DNA of 57,672 nt from Bacteroidales bacterium UBA4912 (lineage in GTDB: Bacteria; Bacteroidota; Bacteroidia; Bacteroidales; Dysgonomonadaceae): assembly GCA_002398875.1 (NCBI GenBank), contig DHCC01000027.1, forward strand, positions 1 to 57,672, in the 5' to 3' direction. A program made the position numbers and the translations under genes. Below the pieces are notes generated by a model. The model saw nothing but the letters and a program-made list of their open reading frames with translations, ran no database searches and was not told the origin of the DNA. Shown here in pieces: positions 1-8,175 of the stretch; within the stretch, counting starts at the first letter, position 1, and each line of letters begins with the position of its first letter.

Positions 1-198
1 ATTGACGCTGAAACAGCTGAAGAATACCCAAAAGAGTACATTTCTATGAAGGTGGTTTATGAGTTTGAAGGTGACAATCTACCGGTTGATAAGCTCGAGA
101 GAGCTTGCAAACTGTCGTTCGATAAATATTGCGGCGTATTGGGATTATATAAGAAAGCGGCCGATGTTAATTACGAAGTAGTCATTCGCAACGGATAA
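1..198 (+). CDS. OsmC/Ohr-family protein, C-terminal fragment
   Basis: An open frame runs from base 1 to a TAA at 196-198, giving 65 residues of a gene that begins outside the window. The stretch LERACKLSFDKYCGVLGLY, followed by a short beta strand ending VNYEVVIRNG, matches the C-terminal half of OsmC-like proteins, in which a helix bearing the second conserved cysteine (here in DKYCGVL) precedes the last strand. Members of the family reduce organic peroxides with a cysteine pair; the first cysteine would lie upstream and cannot be seen, so catalytic competence is untested. The pgk promoter follows about 40 bases after the stop, so the two genes are probably transcribed separately. Confidence 0.7.
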   Translation: MDAETAEEYPKEYISMKVVYEFEGDNLPVDKLERACKLSFDKYCGVLGLYKKAADVNYEVVIRNG

Positions 199-240
199 AC
201 TTTTTACCCTTCATTACAGAAAAATTTCCATATATTTTCA

Positions 241-248
241 TATCTTTG
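241..248 (+). promoter_or_regulatory. Bacteroidota -7 element for pgk
   Basis: TATCTTTG matches the Bacteroidota -7 consensus TAnnTTTG exactly and lies 59 bases before the pgk ATG. No good -33 TTTG is visible at the usual distance. Confidence 0.55.
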
Positions 249-307
249 TGGCAGGTTTATCATTAATCAATCGAACATTCTTAAAAAACATATTAAACAC
301 AGGAACT

Positions 308-1570
308 ATGCAAACAATGGACTCATTTAATTTTGCCGACAAGAAGGCATTCGTACGTGTGGATTTCAATGTGCCACTAGATGAAAACTTCAACATTACG
401 GACGACACTCGCATCCGTGCTGCTGTACCCACTTTGAAAAAGATTATGAAAGATGGCGGCAGTGTGATTATCGGATCACATCTGGGCAGACCAAAAGGTG
501 CTACTGATAAATTTTCTTTGAAGCACATTTTATCACGTGTATCAGAACTTCTTGAGGTTGATGTTCAATTTGCAGAAGATTGTATTGGTGAAAATACAGA
601 GGCAATGGTTGCAGCTCTTCGTCCGGGTGAAGCATTGCTGCTCGAAAATCTTCGCTTCTATGCTGAAGAGGAAGGTAAACCACGTGACGTGGCTGCTGAC
701 GCATCAGAGGAAGAAGTTACAAATGCTAAGAAAGCTCTGAAAGAATCTCAGAAAGTGTTCACAGAAAAGCTCGCTTCTTATGCAGACGTATATGTAAATG
801 ACGCTTTTGGTACTGCTCACCGTGCTCACGCATCCACAGCTCTTATTGCTGATCACTTTGACAGCGACAACAAGCTATTCGGCTACTTGCTGCAAAACGA
901 AATCACAGCGGTAGAAAAGGTAATAAAAGAAACAGAGAAGCCATTTACAGCTATCATGGGCGGTTCTAAAGTTTCAACAAAAATTGAAATAATAAAGAAT
1001 CTGTTGGATAAGGTGGACAATCTGATACTGGCAGGTGGGATGACTTACACTTTCGCAAAAGCATTCGGTGGGAAAATAGGTAACTCAATCGTAGAAGATG
1101 ACAAACTTGACCTGGCAAAGGAGATTGTGGAACTTGCTAAAGAAAAGGGTGTAAATCTTGTACTTGCAACTGACGCAAAAATTGCCGACAGCTTCAGTAA
1201 TGATGCAAAAACAGGATTTGCCCCGGTAAATGATATACCTGACGGATGGGAAGGTCTTGATGTAGGTCCTGAATCAGAAAAAGTTTTCGCTGAAGTGATC
1301 AAGAACTCAAAGACCATCCTTTGGAACGGTCCGGTAGGCGTATTTGAGTTTGACAACTTCGACAAAGGTTCACGCGCAGTATCTGATGCAATTGTAGAGG
1401 CAACCAAAAATGGTGCTTTCTCGCTTGTGGGCGGTGGCGACTCAGTAGCATGTGTAAATAAATTCGGACATGCTGATGGTGTTTCTTACGTGTCAACCGG
1501 TGGTGGTGCGCTTCTTGAAATGATAGAAGGTAAAGTATTACCAGGAATCAAAGCAATCAGAGGGTATTAA
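308..1570 (+). CDS. pgk: Phosphoglycerate kinase
   Basis: Cytosolic glycolytic enzyme that transfers phosphate from 1,3-bisphosphoglycerate to ADP, giving ATP and 3-phosphoglycerate. The N-terminal signature KAFVRVDFNVPLDE, the substrate arginine region GSHLGRPKG, the hinge and nucleotide region (IMGGSKVSTK) and the C-terminal SLVGGGDSVACVNKFG and STGGGALLEMIEGK motifs are all present. The frame is open back to a GTG at 248, but that extension is not family-like and overlaps the promoter. I chose the ATG at 308 (MQTMDSFNF), giving 420 residues, the usual length in Bacteroidales. It appears monocistronic, between its own -7 element and a strong terminator. Confidence 0.97.
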   Translation: MQTMDSFNFADKKAFVRVDFNVPLDENFNITDDTRIRAAVPTLKKIMKDGGSVIIGSHLGRPKGATDKFSLKHILSRVSELLEVDVQFAEDCIGENTEAMVAALRPGEALLLENLRFYAEEEGKPRDVAADASEEEVTNAKKALKESQKVFTEKLASYADVYVNDAFGTAHRAHASTALIADHFDSDNKLFGYLLQNEITAVEKVIKETEKPFTAIMGGSKVSTKIEIIKNLLDKVDNLILAGGMTYTFAKAFGGKIGNSIVEDDKLDLAKEIVELAKEKGVNLVLATDAKIADSFSNDAKTGFAPVNDIPDGWEGLDVGPESEKVFAEVIKNSKTILWNGPVGVFEFDNFDKGSRAVSDAIVEATKNGAFSLVGGGDSVACVNKFGHADGVSYVSTGGGALLEMIEGKVLPGIKAIRGY

Positions 1571-1601
1571 TACTCCTGACTGACAAAACCATAAAATATC
1601 C

Positions 1602-1640
1602 ACAGGGGCGGGTCATTTGTTTGACTCCGCCCCTGTTTCA
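1602..1640 (+). terminator. Rho-independent terminator after pgk
   Basis: The arm ACAGGGGCGG at 1602-1611 pairs with CCGCCCCTGT at 1627-1636. The stem continues with GTCA against TGAC apart from a one-base bulge, and is followed by a T-rich run (TTTCATTTT). Confidence 0.85.
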
Positions 1641-1903
1641 TTTTATAAGATTGAACTAATATATAGTGAATACAAGTGATCTGAATTTGATGCACAAAAA
1701 CTATACATGAGCTTTCATCTCCTCATTAAAATATGAGGTTGATATGAAGAGATATTGAAGTAGATATGTAGTTGATTCGGACTTGGTACAGGCGATAAAT
1801 ATTCAAAGTCTTGTCATGACACAGATTGTATTACCACGAAATAGATTAAATAAATGTGAATATACACAGAACCATAATTCGAACAAAGTGAGTTGAAACA
1901 TAA
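1641..1903. other. Gene-free interval between two convergent terminators
   Basis: I find no convincing coding frame, RNA gene or promoter here. There is a 6-bp stem (CCTCAT/ATGAGG, 1721-1738) without a T-tract and a perfect 10-bp palindrome TGTCATGACA at 1812-1821. The sequence looks like non-coding filler or a decayed gene between the 3' ends of pgk and the peroxiredoxin gene. Confidence 0.4.
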
Positions 1904-1934
1904 AAGGAACTGATCTTTTGGATCAGCCCCTTCT
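1904..1934 (-). terminator. Terminator of the peroxiredoxin end of the minus-strand gene run
   Basis: CTGATC and GATCAG form the core stem with outer AAGG/CCTT pairs and two mismatches between. Read on the minus strand the hairpin is followed by TTTTATGTTTC. It lies about 36 bases beyond the stop of the peroxiredoxin gene. Confidence 0.65.
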
Positions 1935-1969
1935 ATTTCGTGTGTCTTATTAAAATTTTGAATAATTAC

Positions 1970-2683
1970 TCAGCTTTTCAATATTGCACTCTCAATTACC
2001 TCTTTAGATAACTTCTTGGTACATAAGTACCAGTCGTGACAGAACATATCCTCCTCTTTAGATTCCATTCTCTCTTTTGCTTTACCACAAGAGCCCGCTG
2101 TAGGAACTATCACGTCCTTACCCGGTTGCCAGTCGGCGGGGAGTGCCACACCAAACTCATCAGCCACCTGTAGTCCTTTAAGTACTCGCACAATTTCATC
2201 AAAATTACGTCCCATTGCTGCCGGGTAATAGATGATAGTGCGGATTATATCGCGAGTATCAATAAAAAATACTGCACGAACGGCGTGTGTATCACTCTCT
2301 CCCGGTTGTATCATTCCATATTTGTTTGCAACATCCATTTTAATGTCTTCAATCAGAGGAAATTTAACTTCAACATTTTTCATGCCATTAAATTCAATAT
2401 CCTGAATATTGCGCAACCATGCAATATGGCTGAATAGGCCATCAATTGACAAGCCAACCAGCTGACAGTTCAGATCTTCAAACTCTTTCTGTCGTGTGGC
2501 AAATGTCATAAACTCTGTTGTACAAACTGGAGTAAAGTCAGCGGGGTGACTGAACAGTATCTTCCATTTTCCTGCATAATCTTCCGGAAAGTTAATGTTG
2601 CCCTGCGTTGTAACCGCCTTAAACGAGGGCGCTTTGTCCCCTATACGCGGCATGTTTACTTCTTTTCTTTCTTCTTGTTCCAT
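1970..2683 (-). CDS. Peroxiredoxin, Prx6/archaeal type
   Basis: Cytosolic thiol peroxidase that reduces hydrogen peroxide and organic peroxides. FSHPADFTPVCTTEF holds the PxxxTxxC active site with peroxidatic Cys54. The long C-terminal domain after residue 160 and Cys215 and Cys221 (MFCHDWYLC) match archaeal Prx6-type enzymes that form an internal disulfide, so it is probably functionally 2-Cys. The 237-residue model starts at ATG 2683; an internal ATG at 2653 (MPRIGDKAPSF) begins at the conserved fold and is an equally plausible start. It lies 47 bases downstream of the CoA-disulfide reductase gene, suggesting co-transcription: that reductase could regenerate a low-molecular-weight thiol donor, though this partnership is inferred. 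Confidence 0.92.
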   Translation of the reverse strand: MEQEERKEVNMPRIGDKAPSFKAVTTQGNINFPEDYAGKWKILFSHPADFTPVCTTEFMTFATRQKEFEDLNCQLVGLSIDGLFSHIAWLRNIQDIEFNGMKNVEVKFPLIEDIKMDVANKYGMIQPGESDTHAVRAVFFIDTRDIIRTIIYYPAAMGRNFDEIVRVLKGLQVADEFGVALPADWQPGKDVIVPTAGSCGKAKERMESKEEDMFCHDWYLCTKKLSKEVIESAILKS

Positions 2684-2730
2684 TTTTCAAATTTTTAAAG
2701 GTTAGTAATACTAATGTAATAGGTTTAACT

Positions 2731-4425
2731 TTATTCTTCACGATTCCATGGCCATGCTGCTATTCCTCCCTCAAGAACTTTTACATTTTTATACCCGTTT
2801 GCCTGAAGGATAAGAGCAGCTTCATAGCCTCTTAATGATATTTTACACCAGGTAATAATCTCTATGCTTTTGTCTTCAGGTAATTCACTCAACCTGTTAC
2901 GTAGTTGTCCCAGCGGAATAAGTCTTTCTCCAATTCCGAGTCTCATTTCTTCAAACTCCCCTGGGTTACGCACATCAATCATAAAAATCGGCTTGTCCTC
3001 TTTAAGCCTCTCTTTCAGTTGCTCAGATGATACACCTTTGTACAATCCCTGCAGCTTATTTTGCATTATATGCGCAGTGGCAATACTGTGATCAATAGCC
3101 AGTGAAAATGGGGGAGCATAAGGCAGATCGGCATTAGCCATATCATCTACCGTAAGCTTTCCTTTAATTGCCATTGCCCAGATAGCCACCTGCTTACTCA
3201 CATCTCCGGGCCCAATGACCTGAGCACCCAATATCCTACGATTAACTTTATCAGCTATCAATTTAGTGATTAAAAGATTACCCTTCATAAAACCAGGCTT
3301 ATCCAAACTTGCGTTAACGACTGTTTCGATATTATCGAAGCCCATTTTAATAGCATTTTGCTCAGATAAACCTGTAGATCCGGCAGCATAATCAAATACC
3401 TTGCAAATACCGGTCTGGATAGTTCCTGGAAATTTTGCAACATTACCTTTGATTATGTTCTCACCCACAACCCTACCCTGCAGATTAGCCAAATCTCCAA
3501 AAGGAGCATGCACCCATTTATTGGTGATCAGATTGGGTATTTCAATACAATCTCCAACGGCATAGATATCCGGATCGGAAGTCTGCATAAAGGAATTAAC
3601 TTTTATACATCCCCTCTCTCCTATTTCCAGTCCGGCATCTTTAGCCAGCTTCGTGTTGGGAGTTACACCAACAGCAAGTACCGCCAAATCACAAGGTATC
3701 TCGGTGCCATCCTGCAACTTAACAGCTTTCAGCACACCATCTTCTCCCAAAAAGGCAGCAAGTCCATTTCTGAGAATAACATTAACTTTTGACTGTACAT
3801 AACGTTCCACCAGACGTGCCATCTGCTTGTCGAGAAATGTCAGCAATTGTGGCAACAACTCAACCAGCGTAATATCTATACCCGCCAGGTGCAACGCTTC
3901 TACAGTTTCTATACCAATCAGTCCTCCACCAATCACTACAGCTTTCTTTATTACACCTTCATCTTTTATCTTTCGCAGGTAGTCGGCATCAGACAGTGAT
4001 TGCAGTGTGGTAATCCCTTTAAGATCTATACCCGGGACAGTAGGTCTTCGTGCAGTGGCACCTGTAGCAATAACAAGTTTATCATAAGAAGCACTTCCTT
4101 TTTCACCGGTAGTGAGATTTGTGAAGTTAATCACTTTTTTCTTTCTGTCAATATTGTTTACTTCAGTCAACACATGTGTAGTGATCTTTTTTGCATTCCA
4201 GAAAAATTTAGAATCACGTACAACACCTGCGGGTGAACAGAGAAGTTGATCCCGGTCATCAAAGAAACCGCCCACGTAATAGGGATAACCGCATGAAGCC
4301 ATCGAAAGATCTGATGCTTTCTGATAGATGGATATTTCAGCATTTTCGTCCATTCGCCGTGCTCTGGAAGCTGCTTTAGGTCCAGCTGCTGAGCCTCCAA
4401 TAACGATAATTCTTTTTGTTTCCAT
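2731..4425 (-). CDS. CoA-disulfide reductase-like FAD oxidoreductase fused to rhodanese
   Basis: Pyridine nucleotide-disulfide reductase with a C-terminal sulfurtransferase domain. An FAD-binding GGSAAG motif opens the protein, the single redox cysteine is Cys45 in SMASCGYPYY, an NAD(P)-binding VIGGGLIGIE follows near residue 165, and FAD contact YAVGDC near residue 290. From about residue 470 a rhodanese domain runs to the end, with Cys527 in WCKISLRG. This is the CoADR-RHD layout, whose members reduce CoA disulfide, CoA persulfide or polysulfide with NAD(P)H. I chose ATG 4425 over an upstream in-frame TTG at 4434 because the family begins just before the FAD motif. It is followed by a peroxiredoxin and preceded by the ORP-like cluster. 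Confidence 0.9.
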   Translation of the reverse strand: METKRIIVIGGSAAGPKAASRARRMDENAEISIYQKASDLSMASCGYPYYVGGFFDDRDQLLCSPAGVVRDSKFFWNAKKITTHVLTEVNNIDRKKKVINFTNLTTGEKGSASYDKLVIATGATARRPTVPGIDLKGITTLQSLSDADYLRKIKDEGVIKKAVVIGGGLIGIETVEALHLAGIDITLVELLPQLLTFLDKQMARLVERYVQSKVNVILRNGLAAFLGEDGVLKAVKLQDGTEIPCDLAVLAVGVTPNTKLAKDAGLEIGERGCIKVNSFMQTSDPDIYAVGDCIEIPNLITNKWVHAPFGDLANLQGRVVGENIIKGNVAKFPGTIQTGICKVFDYAAGSTGLSEQNAIKMGFDNIETVVNASLDKPGFMKGNLLITKLIADKVNRRILGAQVIGPGDVSKQVAIWAMAIKGKLTVDDMANADLPYAPPFSLAIDHSIATAHIMQNKLQGLYKGVSSEQLKERLKEDKPIFMIDVRNPGEFEEMRLGIGERLIPLGQLRNRLSELPEDKSIEIITWCKISLRGYEAALILQANGYKNVKVLEGGIAAWPWNREE

Positions 4426-4473
4426 AGAGATCAATTTTTATTGATTTAAAAATCGTTCTTATAAAGTAATGTT

Positions 4474-4863
4474 CTAATGATTATGATTGCATTGATGGTC
4501 GGCATCCTGCCCATGTATTTCGTGCGACCGGCAATTTACACCTCCATCCTTAAGAACGCCTTCAAGAAAATCATTAACAAGATGATCTACATCTCCTTTA
4601 CAGTTTCTTATGACCTGAATATTACAAGATGCGAGTTTGTTAATTGCACCCTCACCAATACCTCCTACAAGCATTATTTGTACTCCCATTTCTGAAAGAT
4701 CGGTTGCAATATTAGATTTACAACCACAACCTGCAGGCGACTGAAGAGTCTGTTTGCCTTCTATTTCGTTCTCCTCGGAGACTGTGTATATAGTATAAAA
4801 TTCACAATGACCGAAGTGGTTGTCAATCTGATTATTTTCTTTTGTTGGAACTGCTATTTTCAT
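4474..4863 (-). CDS. NifX/NifB-domain (dinitrogenase Fe-Mo cofactor-like) protein with metal-rich tail
   Basis: 129-residue protein of the dinitrogenase iron-molybdenum cofactor fold. The opening MKIAVPTKENNQIDNHFGHCE and the middle GVQIMLVGGIGEGAINKL are diagnostic. Family members (NifX, NafY, the MTH1175 type and the orange protein ORP) bind metal-sulfur clusters or cofactors. It has Cys20, Cys46, Cys48, Cys80 and Cys88. The last 20 residues after the fold (Cys111, His114, His117, His123, Cys125, His127, His129) form a metal-binding-looking tail absent from the second copy at 10217-10534. It sits at the downstream end of the ORP-like cluster, 39 bases before the next gene. The natural cofactor is unknown. 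Confidence 0.87.
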   Translation of the reverse strand: MKIAVPTKENNQIDNHFGHCEFYTIYTVSEENEIEGKQTLQSPAGCGCKSNIATDLSEMGVQIMLVGGIGEGAINKLASCNIQVIRNCKGDVDHLVNDFLEGVLKDGGVNCRSHEIHGQDADHQCNHNH

Positions 4864-4969
4864 ACAATTATTTTATTTGTAGTATTTATAATTTATTATG
4901 TCGATTATTTTATATTGCCTTTTCCAGCATGAATCTATTTAAAAAGTTCGTTTTATATGGCTATTTAAT

Positions 4970-5794
4970 TTATGATGTGTATCCTGAATAAAACTGGTCC
5001 AATTGATTTCCCAAATGCTTTTTGAGATTTCCATATACCTTTTCTCCAGTACAATGGCCTGTAATGAAATGGGTACGGGGATATTTTGATTTAAGTACCG
5101 TAGCTATTACATCTACCTCTGACGATGTTTCAAATTGCCATAGATCATTGCTGTCAAGCAGATGAAATCCTCCCACAACTGTTGCAATATTTTTGCCGGT
5201 TTTAAACGAAACAGCATCCAATATATTCAATAAGCCTTTATGTGCACAACCGGTGTAAACAAAGAGATCCTCTGCACCATAAGTAAAAATGAGTTCATGA
5301 TTAAAATCATCCTGCACCAATCCTCCTCCCTCATCCTTAAAAAGAGTTTTGTTTGCCTTAGGTTGCGGGTATGTATCAGAACGGGTAGTAAAAACCCTTA
5401 TTTCAGGATCAATCTGTAATTCAGATTCTACATATACAAACCGCTCCTTATATAAGTTGATATTCATCTCAATACCAATGGAGTGAAAGCCATTTCGTTT
5501 GGAGAAGAATTTTTGATTAATAACATATTTTGACAGGATCACGGTTGCTTTTTTGTTTAATTCCAGGAACGGGAGTAAGCCACCCAAGTGGTCTGCATGC
5601 CCGTGTGAGATAAACAAGAGGTCTACTGATTTTATGTCAACTCCTAACCTTTCGGCATTCCTGATAAATATATCTGAGGCACCAACATCCAGGAGACATC
5701 TCTGATTTTCTGTTTCAATATATACAGAGAGACCATGCTCCGACTCGAACGACTCGCATGTTTTTTTATTATCAGAGAGTACTACAATTTTCAT
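4970..5794 (-). CDS. Metallo-beta-lactamase-fold hydrolase (COG1237-like)
   Basis: 274-residue cytosolic protein. Zinc-ligand motif HGHADHLGG near residue 64, later histidines in GGFHLLDS and FITGHCTGE, and the aspartate in LLDVGAS define the metallo-beta-lactamase fold. It resembles the group that includes archaeal dihydropterin ribofuranosylaminobenzene phosphate synthase-like enzymes. No substrate can be assigned. Its ATG overlaps the TGA of the DUF134 gene by four bases (ATGA at 5791-5794), so the two are translationally coupled. Related genes recur beside NifX-domain and MinD-ferredoxin genes in anaerobes, which fits a role in metal-cluster chemistry; that link is contextual only. Confidence 0.88.
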   Translation of the reverse strand: MKIVVLSDNKKTCESFESEHGLSVYIETENQRCLLDVGASDIFIRNAERLGVDIKSVDLLFISHGHADHLGGLLPFLELNKKATVILSKYVINQKFFSKRNGFHSIGIEMNINLYKERFVYVESELQIDPEIRVFTTRSDTYPQPKANKTLFKDEGGGLVQDDFNHELIFTYGAEDLFVYTGCAHKGLLNILDAVSFKTGKNIATVVGGFHLLDSNDLWQFETSSEVDVIATVLKSKYPRTHFITGHCTGEKVYGNLKKHLGNQLDQFYSGYTS

Positions 5795-6207
5795 TCACCT
5801 TCCTTGATTATCGGTATTAACTCATCCTCACCATAAGTATTGCAATCTTTGCAACGAATATGATTTTCCATTCCTCCAATTAATTTATAGCAACGTTTGC
5901 AGCGAAACCATTCTCTGTCGAACTGCACATTACCTCCTTCAATATTGATCATTTTCCCTTCCACAAGCGCCAGCGCAACTGTCTTACGTGCTTTCTCATA
6001 TATCCTGGTTAATGTAGGCCGTGATACGTTCATTTGTTCAGCAGCCTTTTCATGATGTAAACCTTCGTAGTCAACCAAGCGAATTGCCTCATACTCATCA
6101 TACAATAATGTAACTTCATCCAGCATCTTTCTGGGTATACCAAAGGGTTTAAATCCCTTCATGATGGGAGGATTGGATATTTTTCTATTTTGTTTGGGGC
6201 GAGACAT
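5791..6207 (-). CDS. DUF134 family HTH protein with zinc-ribbon tail
   Basis: 138 residues. The N-terminus (MSRPKQNRKI, then PPIMKGFKPFGIP) and LLYDEYEAIRLVDYEGL are signatures of DUF134. Residues about 45-80 (HHEKAAEQMNVSRPTLTRIY) form a sigma70-region-4-like helix-turn-helix, so it probably binds DNA. The C-terminus adds a Cys pair set at 103/106 and 119/122, looking like a zinc ribbon or metal site. In Desulfovibrio the orp operons are controlled by a sigma-54 activator; none is present here, which makes this protein the best candidate regulator of the cluster, although that role is inferred. Confidence 0.88.
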   Translation of the reverse strand: MSRPKQNRKISNPPIMKGFKPFGIPRKMLDEVTLLYDEYEAIRLVDYEGLHHEKAAEQMNVSRPTLTRIYEKARKTVALALVEGKMINIEGGNVQFDREWFRCKRCYKLIGGMENHIRCKDCNTYGEDELIPIIKEGE

Positions 6208-6303
6208 ACTTCTTTAATTAATAAGTAAAAATCAAATTGGACCTGTATAAAAACAAAAATACATAAAAAATAATTACAAACCTATGTTCATTACCTGCTG
6301 TTT

Positions 6304-7110
6304 TTATTCGATTATTGATTTAACAATTGATTGGTAAGCTGAGAATACGTTCTGATCCGTAAACAGTTCATTAATTTGACCTTGATCACATATTGAACAT
6401 ATTTTTTCATTCACAGGGATCTGTGCCAGCAGGGGGATATTAAATTGACTTGCCAATGAAGCGCCACCATTTTCCCCAAAAAGGAAATATTTTTCGTCAG
6501 GATGAGCTGATGGAGAAAACCATGACATATTCTCAATAATACCCAAAACCGGAATACCGATCTGTTCATTGTTAAACATCTTAATTACTTTCTGTACATC
6601 AGACATAGATAATAATTGAGGAGTAGTCACGACTAATGCCCCACCTATTTGGAACTCTTGCAACAATGTAATGTGTACATCTCCTGTGCCCGGAGGCGTG
6701 TCAATAATTAAATAATCAAGATCTCCCCAGTTGGTATCGTTGAGCATTTGCTTCAGGACATTCGACAGCATAGGACCTCTCCAAATAGCTGCCTGACCTG
6801 CATTAAAAAAGAACCCTATTGACATAACTTTAACACCAAAACTCAGATAGGGTTCTATTTTATTTTTACCGTCAATTTCTACCAGTAACGGTTGTTTACA
6901 ATCTTCAAGATGAAAGAGTGTTGGAACAGATGGACCGTAAATATCCGCATCCAGAAGTCCCACCCTATAACCTTCAAGAGCCAAAGACAAGGCAAGGCCG
7001 GAAGCTACTGTTGTTTTACCTACACCCCCTTTACCGGATGCTACCATAAAAGTATGCTTGATATCCAGCAAATCTTGCTTTTTAATTACCTTTTCTTTCC
7101 CTTTCGACAT
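6304..7110 (-). CDS. Mrp/NBP35-family ATPase (ApbC-like Fe-S carrier)
   Basis: 268 residues. Deviant Walker A ASGKGGVGKTTVASG near residue 20, GLLDADIYGPSVP, LIIDTPPGTGD and GIIENMSWF identify the Mrp/NBP35 group of P-loop ATPases that carry Fe-S clusters to apoproteins. The Cys pair often found after ENM is replaced by SPSAHP; a CSIC pair occurs nearer the C-terminus instead. The N-terminal DUF59 domain found in many housekeeping Mrp proteins is absent. In Desulfovibrio vulgaris an Mrp domain is fused to an ORP domain; here the two are separate genes in one run, which supports a link to the NifX-domain proteins nearby. Confidence 0.9.
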   Translation of the reverse strand: MSKGKEKVIKKQDLLDIKHTFMVASGKGGVGKTTVASGLALSLALEGYRVGLLDADIYGPSVPTLFHLEDCKQPLLVEIDGKNKIEPYLSFGVKVMSIGFFFNAGQAAIWRGPMLSNVLKQMLNDTNWGDLDYLIIDTPPGTGDVHITLLQEFQIGGALVVTTPQLLSMSDVQKVIKMFNNEQIGIPVLGIIENMSWFSPSAHPDEKYFLFGENGGASLASQFNIPLLAQIPVNEKICSICDQGQINELFTDQNVFSAYQSIVKSIIE

Positions 7111-7151
7111 ACAGCTCTTGTTGTTTTGTTGTTCTATTATTATGTAGTTTT

Positions 7152-8111
7152 TTACTTTTTCTTTGAAAAATAGTCATCCCTAAATTGTCTGATGTAGAAC
7201 AATTTAGAATTATAAGAAACTTTTTTTATTTTACCGTCAAATAACAAAGACTCAAGCACAAAAACATCTGTATTATTTTTCTTCAACAGCTCCAACATTG
7301 TGTCTTCGCGGATTGGATGCACTGTACAAATATTTATAATATCATCTATTGCATTTCCAGTAAAACCTGTATCTGTACCCTCAAATCCAAGAATCAGTTT
7401 GCACTTAATTCCTTTCTCTGAAAATATTTGATACGCTTCGTTGATTACCGTTTCGCTGGGTGGCTCAACAGAACTTAATGCAGGAGGTCGTGTAGGAATT
7501 AATATATAGGCAGTGGAAGGTGCTACAGACTGTATGAGTTCAGTTGTTTCGTTTAAATCTTCAGTACTGTCATTTACTCCACGAACTAACATTGTCTCAC
7601 TAGCTAAAAAGCCCTTAAAACTTTTAGAGAAAACATCCAGGCCTTTCAAGTATGCTTCAAAACTAATATTATGTAAAGGTCTGTTTAACTTTTTCCAAAT
7701 TGATTCACTACCTGTATCAATTTTCACTGAGATCCAGTCGGCTTGCATCAGGTCAGAACAGACTTGCGGATCATATAACAACGAAGCATTCGTAATTACA
7801 GCTATGGGGATATTCAACTTCTTCAATTCAATAATTGATTTACCCAAATTTATATCCAACGTAGGCTCTCCATTAGCCACAAAAGTCAGATAATCGGGTT
7901 TATCGTTTACGCTCAACTTTTCCAGGTGATGATTCACCTCATTAAAAATTACTGAAGGATCATAGAAGCTTTCTCGAGCGGACAAATAATGTTTTGTCAC
8001 ACCAACTTGACAATAAATACAGGAGTAGGTGCATTTCTTTTCCCCCGGAATATTGTTAACTCCAAGGCTCTTGCCTAACCTACGTGAAGGAACAGGTCCA
8101 AAGCTGATCAT
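7152..8111 (-). CDS. Radical SAM protein (COG0731-like)
   Basis: 319 residues. The cluster motif CX3CX2C is at Cys27, Cys31 and Cys34 (CTYSCIYCQVG), after the typical opening FGPVPSRRLGKSLGVNNIP. VANGEPTLD supplies the SAM-binding GEP motif. The type is related to the radical SAM domain of the wyosine enzyme TYW1, but in bacteria such proteins are mostly uncharacterised. The last 70 residues form a small, possibly winged-helix, domain. Only 41 bases separate it from the Mrp gene. A role in maturing a metal cofactor or modifying a partner protein is possible; the substrate is unknown. Confidence 0.88.
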   Translation of the reverse strand: MISFGPVPSRRLGKSLGVNNIPGEKKCTYSCIYCQVGVTKHYLSARESFYDPSVIFNEVNHHLEKLSVNDKPDYLTFVANGEPTLDINLGKSIIELKKLNIPIAVITNASLLYDPQVCSDLMQADWISVKIDTGSESIWKKLNRPLHNISFEAYLKGLDVFSKSFKGFLASETMLVRGVNDSTEDLNETTELIQSVAPSTAYILIPTRPPALSSVEPPSETVINEAYQIFSEKGIKCKLILGFEGTDTGFTGNAIDDIINICTVHPIREDTMLELLKKNNTDVFVLESLLFDGKIKKVSYNSKLFYIRQFRDDYFSKKK

Positions 8112-8175
8112 AAATGAGGTGTTTAATTGTTAATTTTTTCACAATAACCTATCGAATTCAAATGAATTAGAAAGT

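Noticed and set aside
248..307. Possible N-terminal extension of Pgk from a GTG at 248
   Set aside because: It overlaps the -7 element, is not family-like, and an ATG at 308 gives the normal Pgk start.
1812..1821. Palindrome TGTCATGACA
   Set aside because: An isolated 10-bp dyad between two 3' ends, with no promoter nearby; likely chance.
1876..1888. TTCGAA resembling a tRNA T-loop
   Set aside because: No T stem or acceptor stem can be paired around it.
4426..4434. TTG start for the CoA-disulfide reductase
   Set aside because: ATG at 4425 already begins just before the FAD motif; the extra three residues add nothing.
4477..4695. Plus-strand open frame opposite the NifX-domain gene
   Set aside because: It mirrors a well-supported family gene on the other strand and has no recognisable product.
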